Below are positions 1 through 8,551 of a DNA stretch of 64,000 bases, piece after piece; position 1 is the first letter of the stretch, and each line of letters opens with the position of its first letter. The notes under the pieces were generated by a model. The model did not search any database and was not told where the DNA came from. It saw nothing but the letters and a program-made list of their open reading frames with translations. The stretch is from Emticicia sp051209875. Lineage in GTDB: Bacteria; Bacteroidota; Bacteroidia; Cytophagales; Spirosomataceae. The position numbers and the translations under genes were made by a program. The stretch covers positions 806,001-870,000 of the forward strand of contig NZ_JBNTQY010000001.1 in the NCBI RefSeq assembly GCF_051209875.1, read 5' to 3'.

Positions 1-1
1 T

Positions 2-862
2 TGGGAGTTTGCAATCACAGCAGTTCCTGTTAATAAGGGTGGTTTTACTTGGTCAACCAACATAAACTTCTCTACGAACAAAAATATGGTTACTTCACTT
101 GTAAATGATGATTCTCCAATTTTGACAACAACATCGGGTCTCGAAACTACAAGTATCACAAAAGTTGGCTACTCGGCTGCACAAATTTATGGTGTGAAAA
201 CTGCTGGTGTAAATCCTGATAATGGTCGTCGTATATACCTTACTCGTGATGGCAAACAAGTACAATACTTACACTTAGGTGGGGTAAATGCTTGGACTTT
301 CTTAGATGGAACTCCTACAACATCAGTTTCAGGGCAACAGCAAATCTTAGGCAATACACTTCCGACTTTCTATGGTGGATTTAATAATACACTTAAATAT
401 AAAGGATTTGACTTAGGATTAAACTTCACATTCTCGGGCGGAAACTATATTTATAATGGAAGTAAAGCAGGTTTGAGAGACCAACGTGTTTGGAATAACT
501 CGGTTGATGTATTAAATTCATGGAAAACACCAGGTCAAATTACAGACATTCCAAAAGCAATTTATGGCGATAACGTATCAAATGGTTCATCATTCTTGAT
601 TGACGCAAACATTGAAAAAGGTGATTTCTTAAGATTACAAACAGCTACTTTGGGTTATAAAATACCAAGTACATTTGGTAAATCAGGTATCACTGCAATC
701 AGAGTTTATGCTCAAGTAAACAATGCCTTCCTTTTGACTAAATATACTGGTGTTGACCCAGAAATCTCAACCAATGGTGATACTAACCTTGCTTCAGGAA
801 TTGAGCGTAACTCAATCCCACAAGGAAGACAATTGACTTTTGGTCTTAATTTAAGTTTCTAA
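2..862 (+). CDS. SusC/RagA-family TonB-dependent receptor, C-terminal part
   Basis: The reading frame is open from the left edge of the window (WEFAITAVPV...), so the visible 286 residues are the C-terminal end of a longer protein; the ATG at 86 is internal. The text is typical of the last strands of a SusC-type outer-membrane beta-barrel: GGFNNTLKYKGFDLGLNFTF, then FLRLQTATLGYKIP, VYAQVNNAFLLTKYTGVDPE, and a C-terminal strand ending QLTFGLNLSF with an aromatic last residue as expected for BAM-dependent insertion. SusC proteins import oligosaccharides or other oligomers across the outer membrane using TonB energy, together with a SusD lipoprotein lid. The SusD gene follows 19 bp downstream, so the two form the usual pair. 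The substrate cannot be read from this fragment. Confidence 0.95.
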   Translation, partial: WEFAITAVPVNKGGFTWSTNINFSTNKNMVTSLVNDDSPILTTTSGLETTSITKVGYSAAQIYGVKTAGVNPDNGRRIYLTRDGKQVQYLHLGGVNAWTFLDGTPTTSVSGQQQILGNTLPTFYGGFNNTLKYKGFDLGLNFTFSGGNYIYNGSKAGLRDQRVWNNSVDVLNSWKTPGQITDIPKAIYGDNVSNGSSFLIDANIEKGDFLRLQTATLGYKIPSTFGKSGITAIRVYAQVNNAFLLTKYTGVDPEISTNGDTNLASGIERNSIPQGRQLTFGLNLSF

Positions 863-881
863 TGATAAATGATATTATATT

Positions 882-2324
882 ATGAAAATATTAACTAAAA
901 AAATAGGAATCTTATCATTGGCTTTGGCCATGAGTATTTCTTCATGTAAAGAAGATTTCTTGGAAGCAATTCCTGAACTTGACCTTTCGGATGCAACGGT
1001 GTTTTCGACACCCCAAAGAGTTGAATCGCAAGTAATTGGGCTTTATGGCTCTGCAAAAAATGGTAGCCTTTTCGGTGGACGATATTTAATTTACAACGAT
1101 ATTCGTGCCGAAGAATTTGTTAACCGTACAACTAACTCTGTTACGGGATATTCTACTTATCAAGGAAATCAAGACCCTTCTGATACGTATATCGCTGGTT
1201 TTTGGAACCAAGGATACCTTACAATCAACAGAGCTAACTTGTTTCTAGAAGGGCTTGCAGCTAATCCAAATGCTGTAAGTACCACGCTTGCTGCTAACTA
1301 TAGAGGTGAAGCAAAGTTTCTTAGAGCTTTGACTTATTTCTCGTTGGTACAATTCTTCGCTAAACCTTATATCTTAGATAAAGGTGCTTCGGCTGGACTT
1401 CCTTTAAGATTGAAAGGTGAAACTTCTTCTGCTAATAACGAATTGGCAAGAAGCTCGGTCGCACAAGTGTATGACCAAATTTTAAAAGACCTGAACGAAG
1501 CAGAAAGCGAGTTACCTGATAATTACACTACGGCATTATTACGTACGACAAGAGCTCATAAAAACACGGCTATCGCTTTGAAAACTCGTGTTTTATTAGC
1601 AAAAGGTGACTATGCAGGAGTAATTACAGAAGCAAATAAAATTGTATCGACTGCTGCCCCTTTCAAATCGGCTAATAGAGTAGCTCATGAATTACAAGCA
1701 GATGTTTCTTCAGTATTTAAGGCTCCTTATACTTCGGTAGAATCAATTTTGTCGTTCCCAATGGCTGAAACAAATAGCCCAGGAACACAAAATCAATTAG
1801 GTTATTATTATAACGTAGGTAATGTTGAGTATTATTTGAATACTGGCCCAACTGGTATTTATTCTAACCCTCAATTTAGAGCAACTGACGACCGTAAAAC
1901 CAAGCTAACTGTTGCAACTACTTCGGTTGCGAAGTTCCCTTCACCAACTAAATTCAGTGGAGTTTCTCCATATATTGATTTCGTACCGAATATCCGTTAT
2001 GCAGAGGTATTGTTAAATTTGGCTGAAGCTGAAGCTGAAGCAGGAAGTCAAACTCGTGCCTTAGCATTATTGCAAGCCGTTCATACTCGTTCGGACGCTA
2101 CATATACCTTTCCTGCTTTAGATAAAGCTGGCTTGATTCAAGCTATCTTGACAGAAAGACGTATCGAGTTATTGGCTGAAGGTTTTAGAGCAAATGATAT
2201 TGTAAGAAGAGGACAACCTATCAATTCATTTGGTGCAGGTGCAAGTATTGCTCCAACAGAAGCAAGATATATATTTGGAATACCGACAACTGAGATTCAA
2301 ACGAATCCTGGTATTGGTAAATAA
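882..2324 (+). CDS. SusD/RagB-family nutrient-binding outer-membrane lipoprotein
   Basis: A 480-residue protein with a lipoprotein signal (MKILTKKIGILSLALAMSIS, then lipobox Cys22). The N-terminal SusD segment (ELDLSDATVFSTPQRVESQV) and the TPR-like C-terminal half (RYAEVLLNLAEAEAEAG, ILTERRIELLAEGFRANDIV, final GIPTTEIQTNPGIGK) are characteristic of the family, and the length is slightly short but normal. SusD proteins sit on the cell surface and bind the substrate for the SusC channel encoded immediately upstream. A rho-independent terminator follows the stop codon, so the pair ends the operon. No glycoside hydrolase or peptidase gene is attached, so the ligand (glycan, peptide or other) is unknown. 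Confidence 0.95.
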   Translation: MKILTKKIGILSLALAMSISSCKEDFLEAIPELDLSDATVFSTPQRVESQVIGLYGSAKNGSLFGGRYLIYNDIRAEEFVNRTTNSVTGYSTYQGNQDPSDTYIAGFWNQGYLTINRANLFLEGLAANPNAVSTTLAANYRGEAKFLRALTYFSLVQFFAKPYILDKGASAGLPLRLKGETSSANNELARSSVAQVYDQILKDLNEAESELPDNYTTALLRTTRAHKNTAIALKTRVLLAKGDYAGVITEANKIVSTAAPFKSANRVAHELQADVSSVFKAPYTSVESILSFPMAETNSPGTQNQLGYYYNVGNVEYYLNTGPTGIYSNPQFRATDDRKTKLTVATTSVAKFPSPTKFSGVSPYIDFVPNIRYAEVLLNLAEAEAEAGSQTRALALLQAVHTRSDATYTFPALDKAGLIQAILTERRIELLAEGFRANDIVRRGQPINSFGAGASIAPTEARYIFGIPTTEIQTNPGIGK

Positions 2325-2346
2325 GCTTGTTCTTTTTATCTTTATG

Positions 2347-2386
2347 AAAGGTTGTCTTGATTTATTTGAGACAACCTTTCTTTTTA
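2347..2386 (+). terminator. Rho-independent terminator after susCD pair
   Basis: An 11-bp perfect stem (aaaggttgtct at 2347-2357 with agacaaccttt at 2369-2379) and an 11-nt loop are followed by c and five T residues. It lies between the SusD stop and the next ATG at 2400. Confidence 0.85.
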
Positions 2387-2399
2387 ATAACATAATAGG

Positions 2400-3050
2400 A
2401 TGAAATTTCTTAGATTTTTTTTCATAGTTATACTTTTGAATAGCTCTACTTTCAATGCAAAATGCCAAATAGCTATTTCAGCAGATGTTATAGGAGGTAC
2501 TCCATTGAGTGGGCAAACTTACCTTAATGCCAAAGGCTCACCTTACTTATTTGATAATTTTGAAAAAGGAGTGGTTACATTAGCCTCAGGTAGAAAATTT
2601 GAGAATATTGATTTGATGTATGACCAAGTGACAAACCAATTGATTTTTAAAGATAGGAATGGCGATAGCAAGATATTTAATCAACCAGTTGTTTCTTTTA
2701 ATATTGGACAAATGCCTAATGTTCACCAATTTGAAAGAGGGATAGACGGCGTTTTTTATGAACAATTAATGACGGGAAAAGTAATGCTATGGAAGCGAAA
2801 TCACAAATCTATCATTGATGAAAAACCTTATGGTTCGGCAACGATTCAGAGAAATATCTTGAATAATGTTTCATATTATGGTGGCGAACTGACGCAATTG
2901 GTAAAACTCAAAACTGATAAAAAATCAATTCTTACATACCTTTCAAATAAAACAGATGAGTTAGAAACATTTATCAAAAAAGAGAAACTTAGTACTAAAA
3001 ATGAAGCAGATTTGATACATTTATTTGAATATTATAATAGTTTATATTAA
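2400..3050 (+). CDS. Secreted protein of unknown function
   Basis: A 216-residue protein with a hydrophobic N-terminal signal (MKFLRFFFIVILLNSSTFNA) and no family that I recognise with certainty. The mature part reads as beta-rich (SGQTYLNAKGSPYLFDNF, VTLASGRKFENIDLMYDQ, LIFKDRNGDSKIFNQPV) followed by a helical, lysine-rich C-terminus (KKSILTYLSNKTDELETFIK). The motif of 'AKGSPYLFDNFEKGVV...G..FENI.LMYDQ' resembles unclassified exported Bacteroidota proteins (inference). It lies 75 bp after the SusD gene but behind a terminator, so it is probably transcribed separately, and a strong hairpin closes it before tatC on the other strand. A role in the SusCD locus is possible but unsupported. Confidence 0.8.
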   Translation: MKFLRFFFIVILLNSSTFNAKCQIAISADVIGGTPLSGQTYLNAKGSPYLFDNFEKGVVTLASGRKFENIDLMYDQVTNQLIFKDRNGDSKIFNQPVVSFNIGQMPNVHQFERGIDGVFYEQLMTGKVMLWKRNHKSIIDEKPYGSATIQRNILNNVSYYGGELTQLVKLKTDKKSILTYLSNKTDELETFIKKEKLSTKNEADLIHLFEYYNSLY

Positions 3051-3063
3051 TACAATAATTAGA

Positions 3064-3108
3064 AACAATAAAGCAACTAATTGATAATCAATTAGTTGCT
3101 TTATTGTT
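3064..3108. terminator. Bidirectional terminator between convergent genes
   Basis: A 20-bp perfect inverted repeat (3064-3083 with 3089-3108; core aaagcaactaattg / caattagttgcttt) with a 5-nt centre lies between the convergent secreted-protein gene and tatC. A and T rich flanks on both sides make it usable from either strand. Confidence 0.8.
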
Positions 3109-3119
3109 GATTGAAAATA

Positions 3120-3986
3120 TTATAATGCTAATTTCTCTTCTGCTAGTTTTCTTTTCTCCTCTCTTGCCGAAATAAATATACTTACTTCGTACAAAATATA
3201 GAGTGGAAACGCTACCAATATCTGGCTTGTTACATCAGGTGATGGTGTAATAACTGCCGCCACAATCAAAATAACAACAACAGCGTGTTTGCGATAAGTA
3301 CGCATGAATTGTGGTCCGATTACGCCTATTTTAGTTAATACAAATATGGCAACTGGTAATTGAAATGCCACCCCACAAGCGAGCGTGAGCGTTGCTAAAA
3401 GAGAAATGTATGAACCAATATCAAACTGATTTTCGATACTTTTACTGATTTGGAAATTGACTAAAAAGTTGATAGCCATTGGCGAAACAACATAATAACC
3501 AAAAAATACACCAGAAAAGAATAATAAAGTCACATAAAATACTGCTCCACGAGCTGATTTTCTTTCAGATGGCTTCAAGCCAGGTACAACAAATCGCCAT
3601 ATTTCCCAAAAAACATAGGGAAATGCAAATACTAACCCGATAATTGCTGCTGAAGTAAAAGCCATTACAAATTGTCCTGAAACCTCTCGACTCATCAAAC
3701 TAAATTGTAATTTCTCTACACAGAGGCCAGGAGCATGTACTAAATCCCCTAATTTGCATAACATTCGGTATGTCCAAAAGTCGGTTTTTGAAGGAGCTAA
3801 AATGATACCTTCATAAATATCTTCAATGAAGACAAAAGCAAAAACCATAAAGAAAACAATTGCTCCTGCCGCACGAATCAAATGCCAACGTAGTTCTTCG
3901 AGATGGTCAAGAAAACCCATTTCTTTACCTTCTGATTCTTTTTCCTCGTCGTCGTAATCAAAATAGGGTGTTTGGTCTAAAGACAT
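3120..3986 (-). CDS. tatC: Twin-arginine translocase subunit TatC
   Basis: A 288-residue inner-membrane protein with six predicted membrane segments and the family hallmark FLDHLEELRWHL near the N-terminus (residues about 25-36), whose acidic pair binds the twin-arginine signal peptide. Further conserved text includes FAFPYVFWEIWRFVVPGLKPSER and the late GVAFQLPVAIFVLTKIGV and AVITPSPDVTSQ segments. TatC is the receptor component of the Sec-independent pathway that exports folded, often cofactor-bearing proteins. An acidic extension (FDYDDEEKESEGKE) precedes the core, and the loop between the first two helices contains two Cys, a longer loop than in E. coli. No tatA/tatB gene is next to it; the OmpH-like lipoprotein gene lies 100 bp upstream in the same direction. 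Confidence 0.97.
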   Translation of the reverse strand: MSLDQTPYFDYDDEEKESEGKEMGFLDHLEELRWHLIRAAGAIVFFMVFAFVFIEDIYEGIILAPSKTDFWTYRMLCKLGDLVHAPGLCVEKLQFSLMSREVSGQFVMAFTSAAIIGLVFAFPYVFWEIWRFVVPGLKPSERKSARGAVFYVTLLFFSGVFFGYYVVSPMAINFLVNFQISKSIENQFDIGSYISLLATLTLACGVAFQLPVAIFVLTKIGVIGPQFMRTYRKHAVVVILIVAAVITPSPDVTSQILVAFPLYILYEVSIFISAREEKRKLAEEKLAL

Positions 3987-4086
3987 GGTTTACTTGGAAT
4001 AAGAGTCTATTGTTGATAGATAGCTGACAAATATTTTTATAAGATAGTTTCAAATGAATGCCTATTATCTATGAACTAACTAATAA

Positions 4087-4692
4087 TTATTTTTTTGTTG
4101 AATCAGCTACTGCTGCTACTTTCCCTGATTTTTTATCTTCAGCGTATTTTTTATTTAAGCCTTCTAATACAGCTTTGGTGATGTCTAAATCTTCTTTAGC
4201 ATACAAAACACCGCCACCTTTTGAATAACCAATAACCATGTCATATTTATCACCTGCATTAAATTCTTTCAAGAATGCTTGGATATTATTTAAAATATCT
4301 TCGGTTTTCTTAGCATCTTCTTTAGCTAAATCTTGAGCCGATTTATCTCTATAAGCCACAATCGCTTGTTCTTCTTGTTGTAATTGTGCTTGAGCTGTTT
4401 GACCTTGCTCTTGTGTCAACCCACCCTGTTGTACTTTTTGTTGGAAGAAAGCAACTTTATTTTGAAAGTTTTTTGCTTTGTTAGCAATATCTGTTTCTAA
4501 GCGAAAACGCTTGTTTTCAGAAGATTTCACCACATCTTTATAATAATCATATTGATTTAAAAGCGTATCGGTATTGACATAAACAATGCGACCTGCAACT
4601 TGCTTGCCTGAAGATGTTGAAGTAGAGGCAGATTTATCACAACCCCAAGCAATTACTGAAAGTAGAAGAACTACAATTGAAAGATTTTTCAT
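4087..4692 (-). CDS. OmpH/Skp-family periplasmic chaperone-like lipoprotein
   Basis: A 201-residue protein with a lipoprotein signal (MKNLSIVVLLLSVIAWG, Cys18) followed by the OmpH/Skp arrangement: a short beta strand GRIVYVNTDTLLNQYDYYKD, a long pair of charged Gln-rich helices (about residues 60-150, coiled-coil like) and a closing strand KYDMVIGYSKGGGVLYAKEDLDIT. Skp proteins are trimeric 'jellyfish' chaperones that hold unfolded outer-membrane proteins; the helices form the tentacles. The lipid anchor is unlike soluble E. coli Skp but is common in Bacteroidota copies. It is probably expressed separately from the gene upstream, because a terminator (4811-4838) lies between them. The client set is not evident from the sequence. 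Confidence 0.88.
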   Translation of the reverse strand: MKNLSIVVLLLSVIAWGCDKSASTSTSSGKQVAGRIVYVNTDTLLNQYDYYKDVVKSSENKRFRLETDIANKAKNFQNKVAFFQQKVQQGGLTQEQGQTAQAQLQQEEQAIVAYRDKSAQDLAKEDAKKTEDILNNIQAFLKEFNAGDKYDMVIGYSKGGGVLYAKEDLDITKAVLEGLNKKYAEDKKSGKVAAVADSTKK

Positions 4693-4810
4693 GCGAGAAT
4701 AGATTAATAGACAAGCTGCTCAATGAGTATTTTTTAATATTCATCATGAAAAGCTATGTTTTAATGTTTTTTTTAAATGTTTTTTAAAAATTTAAGGATT
4801 GCAAAGATAA

Positions 4811-4838
4811 AAAAATCCCTCCGAAAAGGAGGGATTTT
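4811..4838 (-). terminator. Rho-independent terminator after small membrane protein gene
   Basis: The stem aaaatccctcc / ggagggatttt has a GAAA-type loop. On the minus strand it is followed by a run of T. It lies 9 bp after the stop of the membrane protein gene ending at 4847. Confidence 0.85.
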
Positions 4839-4846
4839 CAAAAGTT

Positions 4847-5203
4847 TTATTTGAATAATTGCCTAAAATGATAACCTGCCGTAGCGGAAAGACCTGCAAC
4901 TTGTGAACCAATGATAGCCATGATTGCAAAAAAAGTGATTGTCAATGGCATATTTTTCAAAAACTTAAGACTTTCGGCAAATAAAGCACCGATTTTTTCA
5001 AGCATAAGTCCACCTGATGAGATATTAAGGTAAGCAGCATAAGCCACCCAAAGTGTAGCGATAGCACCAGCGGCTGCAAAATACGCTGCCTTACTTGAGT
5101 CAGAACGCCAAGCTCCAACAGCAAATGAAATAGGTGCGATAACCCACCAAGGTAAAAAATATTGTGCAATAGCACTGACGATTAATATGATAATGTAGTT
5201 CAT
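4847..5203 (-). CDS. Small integral membrane protein, unknown function
   Basis: A 118-residue hydrophobic protein. I place the start at the ATG at 5203 (MNYIIILIVSAIAQYFLPWW), because the longer frame to 5257 would translate a heptamer repeat array (SELRTLNSELK) and is not plausible. Three or four membrane helices are visible: residues about 3-30, 38-58 and 85-108, with a basic C-terminus (GYHFRQLFK). The spacing and the Ala-rich second helix resemble small uncharacterised Bacteroidota membrane proteins, and I do not recognise a functional motif. The gene is flanked upstream by paired inverted heptamer arrays and downstream by a strong terminator, so it is probably its own transcript. Confidence 0.72.
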   Translation of the reverse strand: MNYIIILIVSAIAQYFLPWWVIAPISFAVGAWRSDSSKAAYFAAAGAIATLWVAYAAYLNISSGGLMLEKIGALFAESLKFLKNMPLTITFFAIMAIIGSQVAGLSATAGYHFRQLFK

Positions 5204-5210
5204 GTTTTTG

Positions 5211-5245
5211 AGTTCTGAGTTTAGAGTTCTGAGTTCTGAGTGCTG
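5211..5245. repeat. Heptamer array (agttctg-type), left arm
   Basis: Five consecutive 7-bp units read agttctg, agtttag, agttctg, agttctg, agtgctg. The array is the inverted partner of the one at 5286-5313; 40 bp lie between them. The units are in the spacer between the acylase stop and the membrane protein start. Confidence 0.85.
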
Positions 5246-5285
5246 TACTAAAAGCAAAATCGCATCAGTTTATTGTTACGAAATT

Positions 5286-5313
5286 ACTCAGAATTCAGAA
5301 CTCAGAATTCAGA
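5286..5313. repeat. Heptamer array (actcaga/attcaga), right arm
   Basis: Four consecutive 7-bp units alternate actcaga, attcaga, actcaga, attcaga. The reverse complement is the same word as the array at 5211-5245, so the two arms can pair with a few mismatches over about 29 bp. The array ends just before the stop codon of the penicillin acylase gene. Confidence 0.85.
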
Positions 5314-5314
5314 A

Positions 5315-7774
5315 CTACTTTTTACTTATTTTCATTTTTCCTGCAATTCGACTGCTTTTTTCATCTTTTGATTTCATGAAAAGGAGTTCATTGAGTTCGC
5401 CTTTTGCCCATTTATCAATCATGTTATCATAGAATGGACTGGACGGATTCCCCGATTGTCCACCAGGATAAAGACCATAGGCTTTTGGCCAACCTTTGTC
5501 AAGCTGTACAATCATTCTCCAAGAAGGTCCATGTTGTTCGGTTGTGGCATTAACAATACCCGCTCCGCCACCATTAGAAATATCTTGTCGCCCAAAACCC
5601 GGAAGTCTACCCAAATGATTAATATCTGTACTTTTAACATTTGTCCAAGCCCAAGTTTTATCATTCATTGGCCCAAGTTTCGCTGTCAAAGAGTCAATTG
5701 TAGCTTTGAAACTGCTTTTTACAAGGTCTTGCATCGTTTCCTGCTTATCTTTGGTTGTTACATCATCGAACCATTGAGCAGTAGGTTGTTTTTCAATCAT
5801 CACCCAAGTGCGGTCACGGGTAGGGTAAAGCATTGGTGATTTGTCATTTTGAGGCGAAAATTCATCATTCCAAATAGCATACCGCAGCTCACGTACCCAA
5901 CGCTCAAAAATTGTAGCACCAATTTCATTTGGATCATTTCTCAAATTCCATTTGGCTAAAACTTGGTAAGCAGAATTAATTTTATTTGAAGAATCCTTAT
6001 TTAAAACTGCCATTAACAGTGGTAAAACTCGACGAGCTTCCACATTAAAATTATCATTTTGAACTGAACGTAAACTATCAACAGTTGCTTTTGTCATTTG
6101 AGTCAAACGTTCGTTGATACGAATGGCACGCTCGCTTGGAGCAAATTTCCAACCTAAGTAATAAGGATAAGTAGGGTCGGCAGAAAATTGATTAGCCGAA
6201 CTCACAAAGCCTCGTGGAGGATTTTTTACAGTTGGATTTTGTTCTGCTGGTATCCAACCTTGCCAATCATGGGTGGGATTTGAGCCATCCATGATAAATT
6301 TCCCTTGTTCTTTCCATTTCAAAGGCAGTTTGCCATTTGGTGTAATTGCAATGTCATTTTGATTACTCGCAAAGATGAAGTTTTGAGCAGGTGCAATATA
6401 ATAAGTAAGAGCTTTACGATAATCATCATAGTTTTTTGCTCGATTCAGGTAATAAAAAGCCATCAAATCAGTACCTTCTGCTTCATTGGCAATCCACCGC
6501 ATGGCATGACCCACAGGAGCATTTTTGTTGAAATTTTTCTCCGAAGCAGTATTGTAAACTATCGGACCATGATGCGTACTGTAAACAGTGTCTCTCAACG
6601 GATCTTTTTTTCCTTTGATAACAAACTCTTCCACACGCATCGTAATGGGCTTCCATGCACCATTGTACCAATATTCTCTTTTTGTTTTGTCTTTAAACTT
6701 AATTTGATAAAAATCCATGACATCCGAGCCAACATTGGTTACACCCCAAGCAACATCTTTATTGAAACCAATTACTACCCCTGGAGCTCCAGGAAGGCAA
6801 GCACCATAAACATTCATGTTCGGCGAGCTTAATTGCATTTGGTACCAAATCGAAGGCAAGGTCAATTGCAAATGAGGGTCGTTTTCTAAAATTGGTAAGC
6901 CTGTTGCCGATTTTTCTCCTCCCACAGCCCAGTTATTACTACCAATTTCGGGTGAATGTGAAGGTATGTCAAAAGCTAAAGCATCACTCGAAGGTTTTGC
7001 CGCAATTTCTGCTGGAACAGCAGGCACAGGTATGGGTGTAAAATTCCATTTTGTACCCGTAGGAATAATGGGTGATTCATTGGTAGGATAATCAGGATAT
7101 AAATCTTTGACTATATCTATCCCATATTTTGCTAAAATATTACTCATCCGGTAATCATCACTACCACCATTGAGTACATTTCGCATATTCATCATCATCA
7201 ATATAGTCTTGTATGGCGACCATTCTTCTGGTTGATACCCTATAATTTTATACTCAACAGGAAGGTCTTTATACTTTAATTGTTTGATATAAGCATTGAC
7301 TCCCGCCGCATAAGAATTAAGTACTTCATTGAAAATTGCATTTTTTTTGCCATTTTCATACACTTTTTTGGCAGCATTAGCCATGCCAATTCGGCGATTA
7401 TAACGGTCAAGTTCTAAAGCACGTTCGCCCACAATTTCACTAAGTCGGCCTGAAGCGGCTAAAGTATAAAATTCCATTTGCCACAGACGGTCACGTGCAA
7501 TGACATAGCCTTGAGCAAAATACAAGTCATTGTCGTTTTTGGCAAAAATATGCGGAACACGATTGTCATCGAAAACAACATCGACTTCATCCTTTACACC
7601 CTCTAATTTTAAATCAGTTGGAGGGAGGGCAAGTTTTGCCTCACCGTTTTGCCAGAAACCTTCAAAAGGACTAAAGAGCCGTCCAAGTGCGGGAATGGTT
7701 CCTAAAGGTTGGTTTAAATAATAAGTCAAGCCAGCAGCGGCTATAAGACTCAAAATAAATTTTGTGAATTTCAT
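5315..7774 (-). CDS. Penicillin acylase-family N-terminal nucleophile hydrolase
   Basis: An 819-residue secreted protein with an N-terminal membrane or signal segment (MKFTKFILSLIAAAGLTYYL). The alpha chain includes VVFDDNRVPHIFAKNDNDLYFAQGY and ARDRLWQMEFYTLAASGRLSE, both typical of the family. The autocleavage site is at HSPEIG|SNNWAVGGEKS, giving Ser279 as the N-terminal nucleophile of the beta chain. Beta-chain signatures ENDPHLQLTLPSIWYQ and GVVIGFNKDVAWGVTNVG follow. The family hydrolyses amide bonds of beta-lactams, acyl-homoserine lactones or other acylated amines in the periplasm, and the true substrate cannot be told from the sequence. It has no obvious operon partner, and the upstream 200 bp are free for its promoter. 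Confidence 0.93.
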   Translation of the reverse strand: MKFTKFILSLIAAAGLTYYLNQPLGTIPALGRLFSPFEGFWQNGEAKLALPPTDLKLEGVKDEVDVVFDDNRVPHIFAKNDNDLYFAQGYVIARDRLWQMEFYTLAASGRLSEIVGERALELDRYNRRIGMANAAKKVYENGKKNAIFNEVLNSYAAGVNAYIKQLKYKDLPVEYKIIGYQPEEWSPYKTILMMMNMRNVLNGGSDDYRMSNILAKYGIDIVKDLYPDYPTNESPIIPTGTKWNFTPIPVPAVPAEIAAKPSSDALAFDIPSHSPEIGSNNWAVGGEKSATGLPILENDPHLQLTLPSIWYQMQLSSPNMNVYGACLPGAPGVVIGFNKDVAWGVTNVGSDVMDFYQIKFKDKTKREYWYNGAWKPITMRVEEFVIKGKKDPLRDTVYSTHHGPIVYNTASEKNFNKNAPVGHAMRWIANEAEGTDLMAFYYLNRAKNYDDYRKALTYYIAPAQNFIFASNQNDIAITPNGKLPLKWKEQGKFIMDGSNPTHDWQGWIPAEQNPTVKNPPRGFVSSANQFSADPTYPYYLGWKFAPSERAIRINERLTQMTKATVDSLRSVQNDNFNVEARRVLPLLMAVLNKDSSNKINSAYQVLAKWNLRNDPNEIGATIFERWVRELRYAIWNDEFSPQNDKSPMLYPTRDRTWVMIEKQPTAQWFDDVTTKDKQETMQDLVKSSFKATIDSLTAKLGPMNDKTWAWTNVKSTDINHLGRLPGFGRQDISNGGGAGIVNATTEQHGPSWRMIVQLDKGWPKAYGLYPGGQSGNPSSPFYDNMIDKWAKGELNELLFMKSKDEKSSRIAGKMKISKK

Positions 7775-7983
7775 TAGGTTTTGGTTAGATGATTGAAGTA
7801 TTATTGTTGCGAAAATAGATAAAAAAGAATAAATATTTTACTTTTTTGTGAGTTTTTAGGACTTTATTGTGAAAATTTAATGTTGTGATTGTAATGAACA
7901 ATTTAGATTTATGAATGATAAATAAAGGCACATATATGGGGTATCAAATTTTAAATAAATAGCTTCTTTTACATAATAGAAAA

Positions 7984-8481
7984 ATGAACAAAATACTTTT
8001 TTTGACTTTAATTATGTTTTCATCGAAAATTATGCAGGCTCAAATTCAGAGTAAATCTTTTGATAGTTTACTCCATGTAATGGTTACGAAAGCAGTTCCG
8101 ACAGTGGGATGTGAAGACCTAAAGAAAATGAAAAATGTGGTGTTACTTGATACGCGTGAAAGACGAGAATACGAAGTAAGTCATTTGAAAAATGCTCAAT
8201 GGGTAGGTTTCGAGAAATTTGATTTGAAAAATATAGCTGCGATTCCGAAAGATGCTAATATCGTAGTTTATTGTTCAATTGGTGTGAGAAGTGGCAAAAT
8301 TGGTGAAAAACTCATGAAAGCAGGTTTTACGAATGTCCATAATTTTTATGGTAGTATTTTCGAATGGGTTAATCAAGGAAACCCAGTTTATGATATGGCT
8401 GGTAAACAAACCAATAAGATTCATGGCTATAACTGGAAATGGGGCATTTGGTGTAATAAAGGTGAGAAGGTGTATGAGTAA
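7984..8481 (+). CDS. Periplasmic rhodanese-like domain protein
   Basis: A 165-residue protein with a signal peptide (MNKILFLTLIMFSSKIMQAQ) and one rhodanese domain. The substrate loop is CSIGVRS with the catalytic Cys97, preceded by VVLLDTRERREYEVSHLKNA and ANIVVYC, and followed by the helix GKIGEKLMKAGFTNVHNFYGSIFEWVNQGNPVYD. Single-domain rhodaneses carry sulfane sulfur as a cysteine persulfide; the intact Cys suggests an active enzyme rather than an inactive scaffold. A C-terminal tail with a further Cys (KWGIWCNKGEKVYE) follows the fold. It converges with rpsB, and the two share a bidirectional terminator. Confidence 0.9.
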   Translation: MNKILFLTLIMFSSKIMQAQIQSKSFDSLLHVMVTKAVPTVGCEDLKKMKNVVLLDTRERREYEVSHLKNAQWVGFEKFDLKNIAAIPKDANIVVYCSIGVRSGKIGEKLMKAGFTNVHNFYGSIFEWVNQGNPVYDMAGKQTNKIHGYNWKWGIWCNKGEKVYE

Positions 8482-8493
8482 TAATAAATAACA

Positions 8494-8530
8494 TAAAAAA
8501 GCCTCAACATCTTTCAATATTGAGGCTTTC
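8494..8530. terminator. Bidirectional terminator between rhodanese gene and rpsB
   Basis: The stem gcctcaa (8501-8507) / ttgaggc (8520-8526) is flanked by an A run on the left and T-rich sequence on the right, so it can serve both converging transcripts. Confidence 0.75.
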
Positions 8531-8551
8531 CTTATTTTCAGAGCTTATCAA

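Noticed and set aside
4847..5257. Longer start at 5257 for the small membrane protein
   Set aside because: The first 18 residues would be translated from the heptamer array (SELRTLNSELK); the ATG at 5203 gives a clean membrane start.
5211..5313. Repeat array resembling a CRISPR or satellite
   Set aside because: Units are only 7 bp, contiguous and without spacers of uniform length; no cas genes in the window.
6305..6832. 175-residue plus-strand frame inside the penicillin acylase gene
   Set aside because: It is antisense to a strongly conserved coding region and has no domain; a compositional shadow.
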